64,000 nucleotides of DNA from IDS-8 sp964491485 (GTDB lineage: Bacteria > Pseudomonadota > Gammaproteobacteria > Steroidobacterales > Woeseiaceae): positions 1-64,000 of the forward strand of contig CAZBGV010000005.1 in NCBI GenBank assembly GCA_964491485.1. Direction: 5' to 3'. Below the pieces are notes generated by a model that worked only from the letters and a program-made list of their open reading frames with translations, had not been told where the DNA came from and did no database searches. How positions within the stretch are numbered: position 1 is the first letter of the stretch; every line of letters begins with the position of its first letter. Below, piece after piece: positions 18,293 through 26,843 of the stretch. A program made the translations under genes and the position numbers.

Positions 18293-18308
18293 ATGTGTGA
18301 TCATACAT
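18293..18308. promoter_or_regulatory. Putative GntR operator, site 3 (best palindrome)
   Basis: The sequence is ATGTGTGATCATACAT. Its reverse complement is ATGTATGATCACACAT, so it is a 16-base palindrome broken at a single symmetric pair, with core TGATCA. This is the most symmetric of the three copies. It lies upstream of the TonB receptor operon. Confidence 0.7.
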
Positions 18309-18528
18309 CAACTACATCTTCAGCGGCGACGGCCCCGCCACCGAGGCGCGGCGGGCAGCGCCGGCGGATCCGGTGCGGGCGTTGCGGAGCGACTAAGTCG
18401 CTGTTGGGCTTTCGATTTCAGCGATCCGGCGGAACGTCCGGGCGCTTGAAGGTGTGGGATTCAAAACGGGCGAAAAACTCTTCGCCGTCACGCCGACCTG
18501 CTCGTCGACCTGCGTGGATCGCTCGCCC

Positions 18529-18840
18529 TCAGCCTCCCGGTGCAGGCTGCCTGACGATCCGGAAGCCGGGCGGGAGCCGTTCGAAGAACTGGTCATCGGG
18601 ATAGCAGTAGGCCCAGTGCTCGCCCGGCTCGAAGGACGCGATGACCGCGTGCTGAGTATCGTGCGCATGGGCGGTTGCATGGCGATTCTGCGAATCGTCG
18701 CAACAACCGACGTGCCCGCAGGTCAGGCAGAGGCGCAGGTGAACCCAGGTGTCGCCGATCTTCTCGCACTCCTCGCAACCGACCGTGCCGGCGCTGACCG
18801 TCCGCGGGCTCCCCAAATGCTGGCACATCGTCGCGTTCAT
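18529..18840 (-). CDS. Small UBP-type zinc-finger protein
   Basis: The protein has 103 residues. The ubiquitin-protease-type zinc finger (ZnF-UBP) is clear from its Cys/His ladder: Cys 6, His 8, Cys 22, Cys 25, Cys 38, Cys 41, Cys 46/47, His 54, His 60 and His 64, with the typical CLTCGHVGCCDDSQNRHATAH. Bacterial stand-alone UBP fingers are known but have no proven partner, since bacteria lack ubiquitin. ATG 18840 was chosen because GGAGG lies upstream; the longer frame to 19068 has no family similarity. It is leftward, downstream of the NmrA-like gene, with 234 bases between. Confidence 0.8.
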   Translation of the reverse strand: MNATMCQHLGSPRTVSAGTVGCEECEKIGDTWVHLRLCLTCGHVGCCDDSQNRHATAHAHDTQHAVIASFEPGEHWAYCYPDDQFFERLPPGFRIVRQPAPGG

Positions 18841-19074
18841 GCCCGGTTTCCTCCGTCGAAAAATACGTTGCGAGCTGCCGGTTTTGGACTCGAGAAAGTA
18901 TAAGTGCCTCCGCCCGCCGCGTCGTCGTGTCATTGCTGCGTCTTCGCGGGGGGACACCACGGCGACGTGAGTTGGTGACGTACCCGAACGGGTGGAAAGA
19001 GTACGCCTGGTTACAACAGCCTCGACGACCTGACACCCGTCATCTTCGTTGCGACGGGCGGAGAGCAAAACAAC

Positions 19075-19818
19075 CTACTGGCCGACCAGCCATTCCCCGA
19101 AGTGCGTCGTGCCGAGCCGCGCGCCTGCGCCCGGCGTCAGCGTGCGGTCGTCCAGCTCCGCGCCGAAGTAACGCGCTCGAGGATCCGCGACGACCGGCCG
19201 CGTGTCGTGGGCGGCGCTCATGGCCTCCCGCACGAACTCGTCGAGCGGCAGCCGATCCGGCCCGCCGACTTCGATCGTCCCGTTGACCGGAGCGCCGACC
19301 GCGACCTCGGTCAGCACGGCCACGACGTCGTCGGACAGGATCGGCTGCACGAGCGCCGACGAGACGTGCACGTTCTGACCGTCGAAGCCGGATTCCGCGA
19401 TACCGGGCATGAACTCGAAGAACTGCGTCGACCGCAGGATCGTGTAGGGAATCCCGGAAGCCTTGATCAGGTTCTCCTGGGCCACCTTCGCTCGCATGTA
19501 GCCGCTGTCCGGCGCACGGTCGGCTCCGACGATGGACAGGGCAACGTGGTGCCCTACCCCGGCTTCCTTCTCGGCCGCGAGGAGGTTGCGGCCCGAGGTT
19601 TCGAAGAACTTCAGCACCGCCGCGTCTTCGAAGGAAGGCGAATTGGCCACGTCGACGACCACGTTGGCGCCTGCGAGCGCGTCGCTCAGCCCGTCACCCG
19701 TAATCGTGTTGACGCCCGAATCGGGCGAGGCCGCGATCACGTCGTGACCGAGCCGACGGAGCTTCTCTACCAGTTTCGAACCGATACGGCCGGTACCACC
19801 GATCACTACGATTTTCAC
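19075..19818 (-). CDS. NmrA-like atypical SDR, NAD(P)-binding
   Basis: The protein has 247 residues. The N-terminus MKIVVIGGTGRIGSKLVEKL carries the GxxGxxG NAD(P) motif of extended/atypical SDRs. ANVVVDVANSP and HHVALSIVGAD are typical of the NmrA/HSCARG and SDR_a5 group, often annotated as NAD(P)H-binding or nucleoside-diphosphate-sugar epimerase-like. The Tyr-x3-Lys pair appears only as YMRAK. A role as a redox sensor or a small-molecule reductase is possible. It is a single gene. Confidence 0.8.
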   Translation of the reverse strand: MKIVVIGGTGRIGSKLVEKLRRLGHDVIAASPDSGVNTITGDGLSDALAGANVVVDVANSPSFEDAAVLKFFETSGRNLLAAEKEAGVGHHVALSIVGADRAPDSGYMRAKVAQENLIKASGIPYTILRSTQFFEFMPGIAESGFDGQNVHVSSALVQPILSDDVVAVLTEVAVGAPVNGTIEVGGPDRLPLDEFVREAMSAAHDTRPVVADPRARYFGAELDDRTLTPGAGARLGTTHFGEWLVGQ

Positions 19819-20006
19819 GTCATTCTCCCGAGGTTTTTGCTGCCGGGCTCGCGCCCGAACAGCGGTTGCAATGACGTAAGCCTAGACGATCCGGCGGGCG
19901 CTTCTTGATGGACCTTGGGGTCGCTTGCGCGGGTTTGTGGTGCCGACCGGCCGCGACGCCGAGGCGGTGCCGGCGGGAAGACGCGACCAGCGATCCCGGG
20001 CTTCCC

Positions 20007-20645
20007 TCAGAGCTCGAGAATGCCGCGCCGGAGCGCGATCATCACCGCGTGCGTGCGGTCCGAAGCGTCCAGCTTGGGCAGGATGCTCTTCATGTGCGTC
20101 TTCACCGTGCCCTCCGAGATTGCGAGCTCGGCGGCGATCAGCTTGTTCGACATCCCTGACGCGACGCAGCGCAGGATCTGGATCTCGCGCTCGGTCAGCG
20201 CATCGTCGGCAAAATGCTCGGCGATTTCCGTGGCGATTTCCGCTGGCACCCGGCGTTTGCCGGCGTGCACGGCGCGGATGGTCTCGATCAACTCCCGCCG
20301 CACCATGCTCTTTAAAAGGTAGCCCATCGCGCCGGCCCGCAGGGCCGCGGCCGCCTGGGCGTCGCCCGCGTAGGTCGTCAGCACGATGATGCGCGCGTTC
20401 GGAAACTCGGCGCGGATGGCCGCAATGGCCTCGATACCGCTCATATCCGGCATGCGCAGGTCCATCAGCGTCACGTCCGGCCGCAGGCGCCGAAAGCTCT
20501 CGATCGCCTCATGCCCGTCGCTGGCCTGCCCGACCAGCAGCATGTCGTCCTGGCGCTCGAACACCGCGGCGATACCGTCGCGCAGCAGCGGATGGTCGTC
20601 GACGGTGAGGATCCGGATCACGCCGGCGTCTTGCGTAGTGCTCAT
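20007..20645 (-). CDS. NarL/FixJ-type response regulator
   Basis: The protein has 212 residues. The receiver domain covers about 10-125, with acidic residues in TVDDHPL, phosphoacceptor Asp in VTLMDLRMPDMSG, Thr in VLTTYAGD and Lys in YLLKSM. The LuxR-type helix-turn-helix covers about 148-205 (LTEREIQILRCVASGMSNKLIA, then SEGTVKTHM). The start at 20645 forms an ATGA overlap with the stop of the kinase gene, so the pair is translationally coupled. A longer frame reaching back through the kinase is only an antisense-free extension and is not used. Targets are unknown. Confidence 0.92.
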   Translation of the reverse strand: MSTTQDAGVIRILTVDDHPLLRDGIAAVFERQDDMLLVGQASDGHEAIESFRRLRPDVTLMDLRMPDMSGIEAIAAIRAEFPNARIIVLTTYAGDAQAAAALRAGAMGYLLKSMVRRELIETIRAVHAGKRRVPAEIATEIAEHFADDALTEREIQILRCVASGMSNKLIAAELAISEGTVKTHMKSILPKLDASDRTHAVMIALRRGILEL

Positions 20646-23600
20646 CGATGCTCCTCGGTGAAGCCGAAAGCGCCGAGCCACGTGCGGAGGCCGCGCGGCC
20701 CGCCCGCCGGCCGGCTGTACGCCACATTGGCCGGTATGCGCAAATCCACTTCGGTGCCCGCTCCCGGCCGGCTCCAGACGTCGAGCTGAGCGCCGAGCCT
20801 CTTCGCCCGCTCGCGCATGCCGGTCAGGCCGAAATGCCCGGGCCTTTCGCCGGCATCGAGAACATCGTCGCTGATGCCGCGCCCATCGTCCCGGATCCGG
20901 ACCTGGAGCGCCGTCTCGCCGTACGTCACTTCGACTTCGATCGCGCCCGCCCCGGCATGCTGGAACGCGTTGCACAGCGCCTCGCGGCTGACGAGGTATC
21001 CTTCCTCGCGCACGATCGGGTGGAGGTCGCGGCTTGCGCCCTGGACGCTGACCTTGAGCCTGGCCGGGTGCAGGTTCGACAAGTACCTGCCTTCGGTCGC
21101 GAGCGCCTGCCCCAGCTCGCCGGACCCCGCGGTCACGGGACGCAGATCCTGCACCTTGTCCCGACTTTCGCCCAGCAGCTGGTCCGCGCGGTCGAGCGAC
21201 TGCTCCAGCATCTGCCGCACGGGGTCCTCCGTCGGGATGTGGTCGGCGGCCGCCTGGAATCGCCAGATCAGGCCCTGTATTCCCTGCAGCAGCGTATCGT
21301 GCAGGTCGCGCGCGATGCGCTCGCGTTCGCCGAGCCGCGCTTCGAGGCGAATCCGGATCCGGCTCGCCATGTGGGCCAGCCGCAGCCGGTACGACGACCA
21401 AAGCAGCAGCAGGCCGAGCGCGATGCACAAGGCGATGAACCCGCGCGACTGGACGAACGTGGGCGGTATCTCGAAGGCCACCGCGGCGCCGCTCCGGTTC
21501 CACACGCCGTCGTCGTTGGCGGCGATCACGCGGAAGCGATACTTCCCCGGCGGAAGGCTGGTATAGAAGGCCTGCCGTCTCGTGCCGGGATCGCGCCACG
21601 TGCTGTCGAAGCCTTCGAGCCTGTAGCGCACGCCCACCTGCCGCGGGTTCGCGAAGCTCAGGGCTGCGTAATCGATCTCGATGTTCGCCGTCGCCGCCGG
21701 CAAGGTGAGCGACCCGGGATCGCGGTAGAGGCGTCCGTCCGCGGTGACGGACCTGATTGCGATGTCGGGCGGCAGCTCGTTGCGCACGATGCGCTCGGGA
21801 TCCATCCACAGCGTGCCGGTCTCGGTCGCAACCCACAGGCGTCCGTCGCCGCCGCGCACCATCGCACGTTGCGTGTGCGAGTGCGGGCGACTGGCCAGGC
21901 CGTCGCCGGCGTCGAGCGAAAGCGCCGGCGAGGGCGGGACGTGATCCGAGAACGCGCGCTCGAGGTCCTGCGATCGAACGCGCACCAGCTTCCGCGGATA
22001 CGCCAGCCACATATCGCCGTCCGGCATCCGCACCATGCCGCTGATCCGGACGTTCGGCTCCTGCGGGTTCCAGATGGTCTCGGCTTTGCCATCGCGAAAG
22101 CGGGTGAGACCGAAGGTGCCTGCCGTGAACACGTCCCCGCCGGGGGGCGCGTAGATCGTGACCTCCGTCGGATCGCCGGCCCCGAAATCCAGCGGCACGA
22201 AGCGCGGTTGCGGATAATCGATCCACGCGAGCCGGCGCCGTTCCCACTGCACGATGAGCCGGCCCCGGGGATCCGTAACCAGCGTCATCGGGTAGAAGGT
22301 CTTCTCGTCGGGCGGCCCGAACATCGCCTCCCACCGCCCCTCGCGATAGCGGTGCAACCCGCCGCCGCCGGCGGAGATCCAGTAGTTGCCGTCCGCGTCG
22401 AAAGCGCAGTCCCAGACGATGTCGTGGGTGCTCCCGGAAGCAGGCCGCTCGATGGTTTCGCGAACGTGGCCGCCCTGCCACACGAGAATGTGCGTCGCGA
22501 ACGCAATCCAGAGCGCGCCATCCGGCGCTTCGCAGATGCCCTGCGGCTCCGATACATCGCGCAGGATCGGCACCGGGGCGCCGCCCGGCGGCACGCGGTA
22601 GATCGTCCGCGCCTCGCCGATGTAAACGCTTCCGTCCGAAGCCGCCATCAGCTTGTCGCCGAAAGCGGCGGGCGCCGTCAGCGCCGGGACGAAACGCAGC
22701 GTTGCGGGGCGGAGCTTGTCCAGGCCCCTTTCGGTTCCGATCCACACATTGCCTTCGCGGTCCTCGAGGACCTTGTTCGTCACCTCCGACGAGAGCCCGT
22801 CGCCGGCGACGAACGTTTCGACGCTCGAGCTCGCATCGGCCGGCGACCGCGGACCCGAGGGGCTGGCACGCGCGACCCGCTGCACGCCGTCGTAGCGCGT
22901 CGCGATCCAGAGATTGCCGGCACGATCGAACATCGGCGCGCCGCGAATCTGCGCAGCGTCGGTCGCGTACGCGAAACGCAGCGCGGGCGGCGGCCCGCGC
23001 CCTGCCGGGCCGGTGAGCGGATAGCTGCCGCCCTTCCCGGAAAGCCAGACACGGCCCGCCGGGTCCTGTGACAACCTTCCGTTTGCGTGCGGCGTCTCGA
23101 GGACCGTCGCGAACTGCCGGGCGCCGGGAGCCAGCCGCGCCACCGAGTTGGAGAGGGACACCCACACGGCGCCGTCAGCCGCGACCAGCAGGCTCAGGGC
23201 GTCGTCTCGCGGCAGGCCGCGGGCCGAATCGAATAGCCGCCACGCGCCGTTCTCGAACCGGAGCAACGCGGCGTCGAACTTTGCCGTCAGGGCCCAGATC
23301 GCTCCGTTCGGCGCTTCGGCGAGGGCCGTGATCCAGGCCGGCGCGGGAGCCGCGTCGAGGAAGCGGAGCGCGCCGTCGCGATAGACGGCGAAGCGGCGCG
23401 ATCCGGTGAAACTGGTCCACACGTCACCGTCGCGCGTCACGAGCAACGCGCTCGGATGACCGCCTTTCTCGTTGCCGCCTTCCGGCTCGATGGACTCGAA
23501 GCTGATGCCGTCGAAGCGGAACAGCCCCTCGCCGGTGGCAAGCCACAGGAAGCCGTCATGTCCCTGCGCCATGTCCACCACCGGCGCGGGCGCCTCGTTC

Positions 23601-23800
23601 GCCTCGACCCATCGCTGGTGCGTGTAGTCGACGAGCGAGCGCGGCACATCCGCGGCGGACGCCGCCGGCGGAAGCAGGACCATCACGAGGAGAAGTACCG
23701 CGCCGGCGGGATGCACGGATCGCTGCAACTGTACCCCGATCCGCCACGTCACGGCGGCGCTCCGCGAAGCCCTGATCGCGCACGCTCGCCGCCGGTGCAT
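20642..23800 (-). CDS. Sensor histidine kinase with periplasmic two-component propeller (Reg_prop/Y_Y_Y/HisKA_3)
   Basis: The protein has about 1052 residues. The N-terminal signal/anchor is at about 20-50 (GAVLLLVMVLLPPAASA). A large periplasmic region carries Reg_prop blades (HDGFLWLATGEGLFRFDG; GNVWIGTERGLDKLRP), ending in a Y_Y_Y domain (YRLEGFDSTW; SLPPGKYRFRVIAANDDG). One membrane helix (FIALCIALGLLLLWSSYRL) leads to HisKA_3 with phosphoacceptor His near 833 (RIARDLHDTLLQG) and an HATPase domain (RIRDDGRGIS). This architecture is common for sensing oligosaccharides or other polymers, though nearby genes give no direct clue. The start at 23800 leaves a somewhat long n-region. Confidence 0.88.
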   Translation of the reverse strand: MHRRRACAIRASRSAAVTWRIGVQLQRSVHPAGAVLLLVMVLLPPAASAADVPRSLVDYTHQRWVEANEAPAPVVDMAQGHDGFLWLATGEGLFRFDGISFESIEPEGGNEKGGHPSALLVTRDGDVWTSFTGSRRFAVYRDGALRFLDAAPAPAWITALAEAPNGAIWALTAKFDAALLRFENGAWRLFDSARGLPRDDALSLLVAADGAVWVSLSNSVARLAPGARQFATVLETPHANGRLSQDPAGRVWLSGKGGSYPLTGPAGRGPPPALRFAYATDAAQIRGAPMFDRAGNLWIATRYDGVQRVARASPSGPRSPADASSSVETFVAGDGLSSEVTNKVLEDREGNVWIGTERGLDKLRPATLRFVPALTAPAAFGDKLMAASDGSVYIGEARTIYRVPPGGAPVPILRDVSEPQGICEAPDGALWIAFATHILVWQGGHVRETIERPASGSTHDIVWDCAFDADGNYWISAGGGGLHRYREGRWEAMFGPPDEKTFYPMTLVTDPRGRLIVQWERRRLAWIDYPQPRFVPLDFGAGDPTEVTIYAPPGGDVFTAGTFGLTRFRDGKAETIWNPQEPNVRISGMVRMPDGDMWLAYPRKLVRVRSQDLERAFSDHVPPSPALSLDAGDGLASRPHSHTQRAMVRGGDGRLWVATETGTLWMDPERIVRNELPPDIAIRSVTADGRLYRDPGSLTLPAATANIEIDYAALSFANPRQVGVRYRLEGFDSTWRDPGTRRQAFYTSLPPGKYRFRVIAANDDGVWNRSGAAVAFEIPPTFVQSRGFIALCIALGLLLLWSSYRLRLAHMASRIRIRLEARLGERERIARDLHDTLLQGIQGLIWRFQAAADHIPTEDPVRQMLEQSLDRADQLLGESRDKVQDLRPVTAGSGELGQALATEGRYLSNLHPARLKVSVQGASRDLHPIVREEGYLVSREALCNAFQHAGAGAIEVEVTYGETALQVRIRDDGRGISDDVLDAGERPGHFGLTGMRERAKRLGAQLDVWSRPGAGTEVDLRIPANVAYSRPAGGPRGLRTWLGAFGFTEEHR

Positions 23801-23977
23801 GGTTGTCCGAAGTCCGCCAGAGACCTTCCCCGTCGCCAGTATAGGGCATCGTGAGCTCCGAGCCCCTGATGGAGTGTGTACGAAAACGGGGCGGCTCCCG
23901 CATCTCCCGAAAGGGATAGGGCACGCTATCCGGACAGCGGGTTTGCGGGAGCTTGCAGAGGGCGCACGCTCCGCGGC

Positions 23978-24346
23978 ATGCAGAAACTTTTCTCGATGTT
24001 TCCGGCCGGCCTGCCGGGCCTCGCGTTGTTGCTCATGCGGGGCTCGGTCGTGCTTGCGCTGCTGCTGACGGACTATGGCCACCGGCAGGTGCTGCCGGCC
24101 TGGGTTCACGGCATCGCGATCGTGATCTCCGGCGCATTGTCGGTGGGCTGTCTCACACCGATCGCCGCCGCCGCGGCGCTCGTGCTGAACGGATGGGTGT
24201 GGCTCGGCACCAGCGTCGACAATGCCGCCGTGGGCATCATCTTTGCACTGGATGCGATCGCGCTCGCGCTGCTCGGCCCCGGCGCCTACTCGATCGACTC
24301 GCATCGTTTCGGGCGGCGCCTCGTCGTGCCGCCTCCGTCGCAGTGA
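23978..24346 (+). CDS. DoxX-like small membrane protein
   Basis: The protein has 122 residues and four hydrophobic helices (about 12-30, 40-58, 62-78, 85-102). The length and helix pattern fit the DoxX/DoxD-like family, whose members are linked with redox or terminal oxidase functions but are mostly uncharacterised. ATG 23978 was chosen because the upstream frame is polar and Arg-rich. It is divergent from the kinase gene across 177 bases and lies 128 bases before the AraC gene. Confidence 0.6.
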   Translation: MQKLFSMFPAGLPGLALLLMRGSVVLALLLTDYGHRQVLPAWVHGIAIVISGALSVGCLTPIAAAAALVLNGWVWLGTSVDNAAVGIIFALDAIALALLGPGAYSIDSHRFGRRLVVPPPSQ

Positions 24347-24474
24347 CTCACTCCATCGTGTCGATCTCCCGTCTCCCTGAAGTGGCGTGCTTTCCGGGTG
24401 CTCGCAAATGACGATGCTTCGACGTCTCGCGAAGCAACGAGGCCCGATTCACCCCGACTTTACGGAGAGATCTG

Positions 24475-25095
24475 ATGAATGCGTACTTTCCGTCCGCCAC
24501 GGCCGCACCGCCCGACGCGCTCGCCGCGAGCGTCATTCCGGACCCGACGCTCGTCCTGCTGAAGGCAAGGAACGAGCCTGAGCTCTCCCCGGGGCAGCTG
24601 AAGTCGGTCATCGCCGAGCTGGTCACGGCGCTGAGCAGCGCGCTGAACGACGAGCGCGAGTCCGCGGAGGAAAGCCTGGGCAGGATCGCGGCCATCCTGA
24701 AGCCCTGGCACAAGCCGGAGACGCACGCCCGGGAGCAGATGAAGGGCGGACTGGCGCCCTGGCAGATCCGCAAGGTGATCTCGTACATCGAAGCCCATCT
24801 CGACAAGCCCATCAGGAGCGGCGATCTCGCCGCGCTTTTGAACCTGAGCGCCTGTCATTTCAGCCGCGCGTTCCGCCAGAGCCTGGGGGATTCGCCGATC
24901 GAGTACGTCATCCGGCGCCGCGTGGAACGCGCGCAGGGCCTGATGCTCTCGACCGGCGCGCCTTTGAGCCAGATCGCGCTCGACTGCGGCCTGGCCGACC
25001 AGGCCCACTTCAGCCGCCTCTTCCGCCGCATCGTGGGCGAGAGCCCGAGCGCGTGGCGCCGCGCCCGCCTGGCCCCGGGGTGCGGAGCCGGGTAG
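24475..25095 (+). CDS. AraC family transcriptional regulator
   Basis: The protein has 206 residues. The C-terminal double helix-turn-helix covers about 98-198: ISYIEAHLDKPIRSGDLAALL, NLSACHFSRAFRQSLGDSP, and QIALDCGLADQAHFSRLFRRIVGESP. The N-terminal 95 residues are short, helical, and not a cupin sensor. GGAGAG precedes ATG 24475. Short AraC proteins of this type often control the adjacent oxidoreductase or hydrolase. Here the convergent alpha/beta hydrolase is the nearest candidate. Confidence 0.88.
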   Translation: MNAYFPSATAAPPDALAASVIPDPTLVLLKARNEPELSPGQLKSVIAELVTALSSALNDERESAEESLGRIAAILKPWHKPETHAREQMKGGLAPWQIRKVISYIEAHLDKPIRSGDLAALLNLSACHFSRAFRQSLGDSPIEYVIRRRVERAQGLMLSTGAPLSQIALDCGLADQAHFSRLFRRIVGESPSAWRRARLAPGCGAG

Positions 25096-25159
25096 CCGGA
25101 AAGGGGGCAGCTCGCTCGACCGAGCCGCCCGCCGTTCCGGCCACCGGCGAGAGTCCGAC

Positions 25160-25996
25160 TCAGCTCTCGATGAATGCGAGCAGGTCGGGGTTGATCACGT
25201 CGGCGTGCGTCGTGCACATGCCGTGCGGGAACTTCTCGTAGACCTTCAGGGTGGCGTTCCGTAACAGCTTCGACGAGCGCATGGCCGAAATGCCGATCGG
25301 CACGATCTGGTCGTCGTCGCCGTGCATCACGAGCGTCGGCACCTCGATGGACTGCAGGTCCTCGGTGAAGTCGGTTTCGGAGAACGCCTTGATGCCGTCG
25401 TAATGCGCCTTGGCACCGCCGGCCATCGCCTGCCGCCACCAGTTGTCGATCACGGCCTGCGACGCTTTCGCGCCCGGCCGGTTGAAGCCGTAGAAAGGGC
25501 CGCTCGCGAATTCGAGGAAGAACTGCGCGCGGTTGGCGGCGAGCGCTGCCCGCAGCTGATCGAGCACCTCCATCGGCAGGCCGTCGGGATTCTCGGGCGC
25601 CTTCGCCATGAGCGGCGGCACGGCCGCGATGAGAACCAGCTTGGCCACGCGCCCCTGCGGCTCGCCGAAGCGGGCGACGTAACGTGTCGCCTCGCCGCCG
25701 CCGGTGGAGTGACCGATATGGATGGCGTCGCGGAGATCGAGGTGCCCGACCACCGCGGCGGCGTCCGCGGCGTAGTGGTCCATGTCGTGACCGTCGCTGA
25801 CCTGGCTCGAGCGGCCGTGGCCCCGCCGGTCATGGGCGATGACGCGATAGCCCTTGTTGACGAAGTAGAGCAACTGGGTGTCCCAGTCGTCTCCGCTGAG
25901 CGGCCAGCCGTGATGGAAAACGAGCGGCTGCGCGTCTCGCGGGCCCCAGTCCTTGTAGTAGATCAGGGCGCCGTCTTCGGTAGTCACTGTGCTCAT
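25160..25996 (-). CDS. Alpha/beta hydrolase, non-haem chloroperoxidase type
   Basis: The protein has 278 residues, the exact size of the cofactor-free haloperoxidase/esterase group. Oxyanion region HHGWPLSGDDWD (28-39), HDRRGHGRS (55-63), nucleophile elbow GHSTGGG with Ser 97, acid Asp in MHGDDDQIVP near 229, and catalytic His in FPHGM near 258. Such enzymes are esterases that can also form peracids from acetate and hydrogen peroxide. It has no signal peptide. Divergent from the cupin gene. Confidence 0.9.
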   Translation of the reverse strand: MSTVTTEDGALIYYKDWGPRDAQPLVFHHGWPLSGDDWDTQLLYFVNKGYRVIAHDRRGHGRSSQVSDGHDMDHYAADAAAVVGHLDLRDAIHIGHSTGGGEATRYVARFGEPQGRVAKLVLIAAVPPLMAKAPENPDGLPMEVLDQLRAALAANRAQFFLEFASGPFYGFNRPGAKASQAVIDNWWRQAMAGGAKAHYDGIKAFSETDFTEDLQSIEVPTLVMHGDDDQIVPIGISAMRSSKLLRNATLKVYEKFPHGMCTTHADVINPDLLAFIES

Positions 25997-26340
25997 CGGA
26001 TGTCTCCTCGGGTTGCGGTCCCGCCGGATGGCAGGGGACCGGGTGGGCCTCTGTCGCAGGCCGTTTCAGCTCGCCCCTATCAATACCGTAGGCGATCTGC
26101 AGGGGGATTGAACGGCCTTGCCTGGACTTGGCGGCAGGCCCGAGCTTCGGCTGGCCGGTGGCGTTGTTGACGGTAACGCTCGACTCGTGCGCTGCCGTTG
26201 CGCCGGACGCTTGCCGGCGCGGCAGAGGACAAACGGGAGCAGCCCCGTTCAAGAACGATCCGTTTGCCTTCGGTAGCGTGCTGGACTTGTAATCAGTGGT
26301 GATCCGTATCGACCACGACGGGAACTGAAGGAGAAGCGCC
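25997..26340. other. Intergenic stretch between hydrolase and cupin genes
   Basis: These 344 bases hold no supported gene. They contain the divergent promoter region. Bases 26282-26297 contain ACTTGTAATCAG, which looks like a threonine-tRNA anticodon loop, but the rest of a tRNA is absent (see rejected items). Confidence 0.4.
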
Positions 26341-26727
26341 ATGCCGAAAGTACTGATCGCCCTGTGCGGCCTCGCCGCGAGTGCCGCGTTCGCCCAGGAA
26401 GCGCAGGTAACGCCGCTCGTGACGCACGAGCTGGCGCCGTTGGACGGGCAGGAAGAAGGCACGATGCTGGTGGTCGAGTACCCGCCGGGCGGCTCGAGCG
26501 CCCCGCACCGGCACAACGCGTACGCATTCGTCTACGTGCTGGAAGGGCGGGTGGCGATGCAGGTCAAGGGCGGGGACGAGGTGACCATAGGGCCCGGCGA
26601 GACGTACCTCGAGACGCCCGAGGACGTGCACCTCGTCTCGCGGAATGCCAGCACGACGGAGCCGGCGCGGTTCGTCGTGTTCCTCGTGAAGCGTAAGGGC
26701 GCACCGATCACCGTACCGGCCGACTGA
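26341..26727 (+). CDS. Exported small cupin protein
   Basis: The protein has 128 residues. A signal peptide covers about 1-18 (ALCGLAASAAFAQ). A single cupin domain shows motif 1 SAPHRHNAYAFVYVLEG and motif 2 TPEDVHLVSRN. His 56, His 58 and the motif 2 His are candidate metal ligands. Periplasmic cupins of this size are common, and their reactions are mostly unknown. GAAGGAGAAG just upstream is a good ribosome site. Confidence 0.8.
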   Translation: MPKVLIALCGLAASAAFAQEAQVTPLVTHELAPLDGQEEGTMLVVEYPPGGSSAPHRHNAYAFVYVLEGRVAMQVKGGDEVTIGPGETYLETPEDVHLVSRNASTTEPARFVVFLVKRKGAPITVPAD

Positions 26728-26843
26728 TGGGCGGACGTTCGCACCCGGCGCGGTGAGCGCGCCGGGCCTTGCAGGCGACTGATCGGCGCGCGATCCAACG
26801 CTCGCTCCGCCTCGACTATCTTTCTGTACAAGGAGGAACGAAC

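Noticed and set aside
20007..23165. Very long minus-strand open frame running from the response regulator back through the kinase gene
   Set aside because: Beyond the response regulator start it is the second frame of the kinase gene, Arg/Ala-rich, without domains. GC-rich DNA makes such frames common.
26272..26330. tRNA-Thr-like segment (GGACTTGTAATCAGTGG)
   Set aside because: Only the anticodon-loop word resembles tRNA-Thr(TGT), and the arm has an extra G. There is no D-arm, no GTTCGA T-loop and no acceptor stem pairing. At most a relic; not called as a tRNA.
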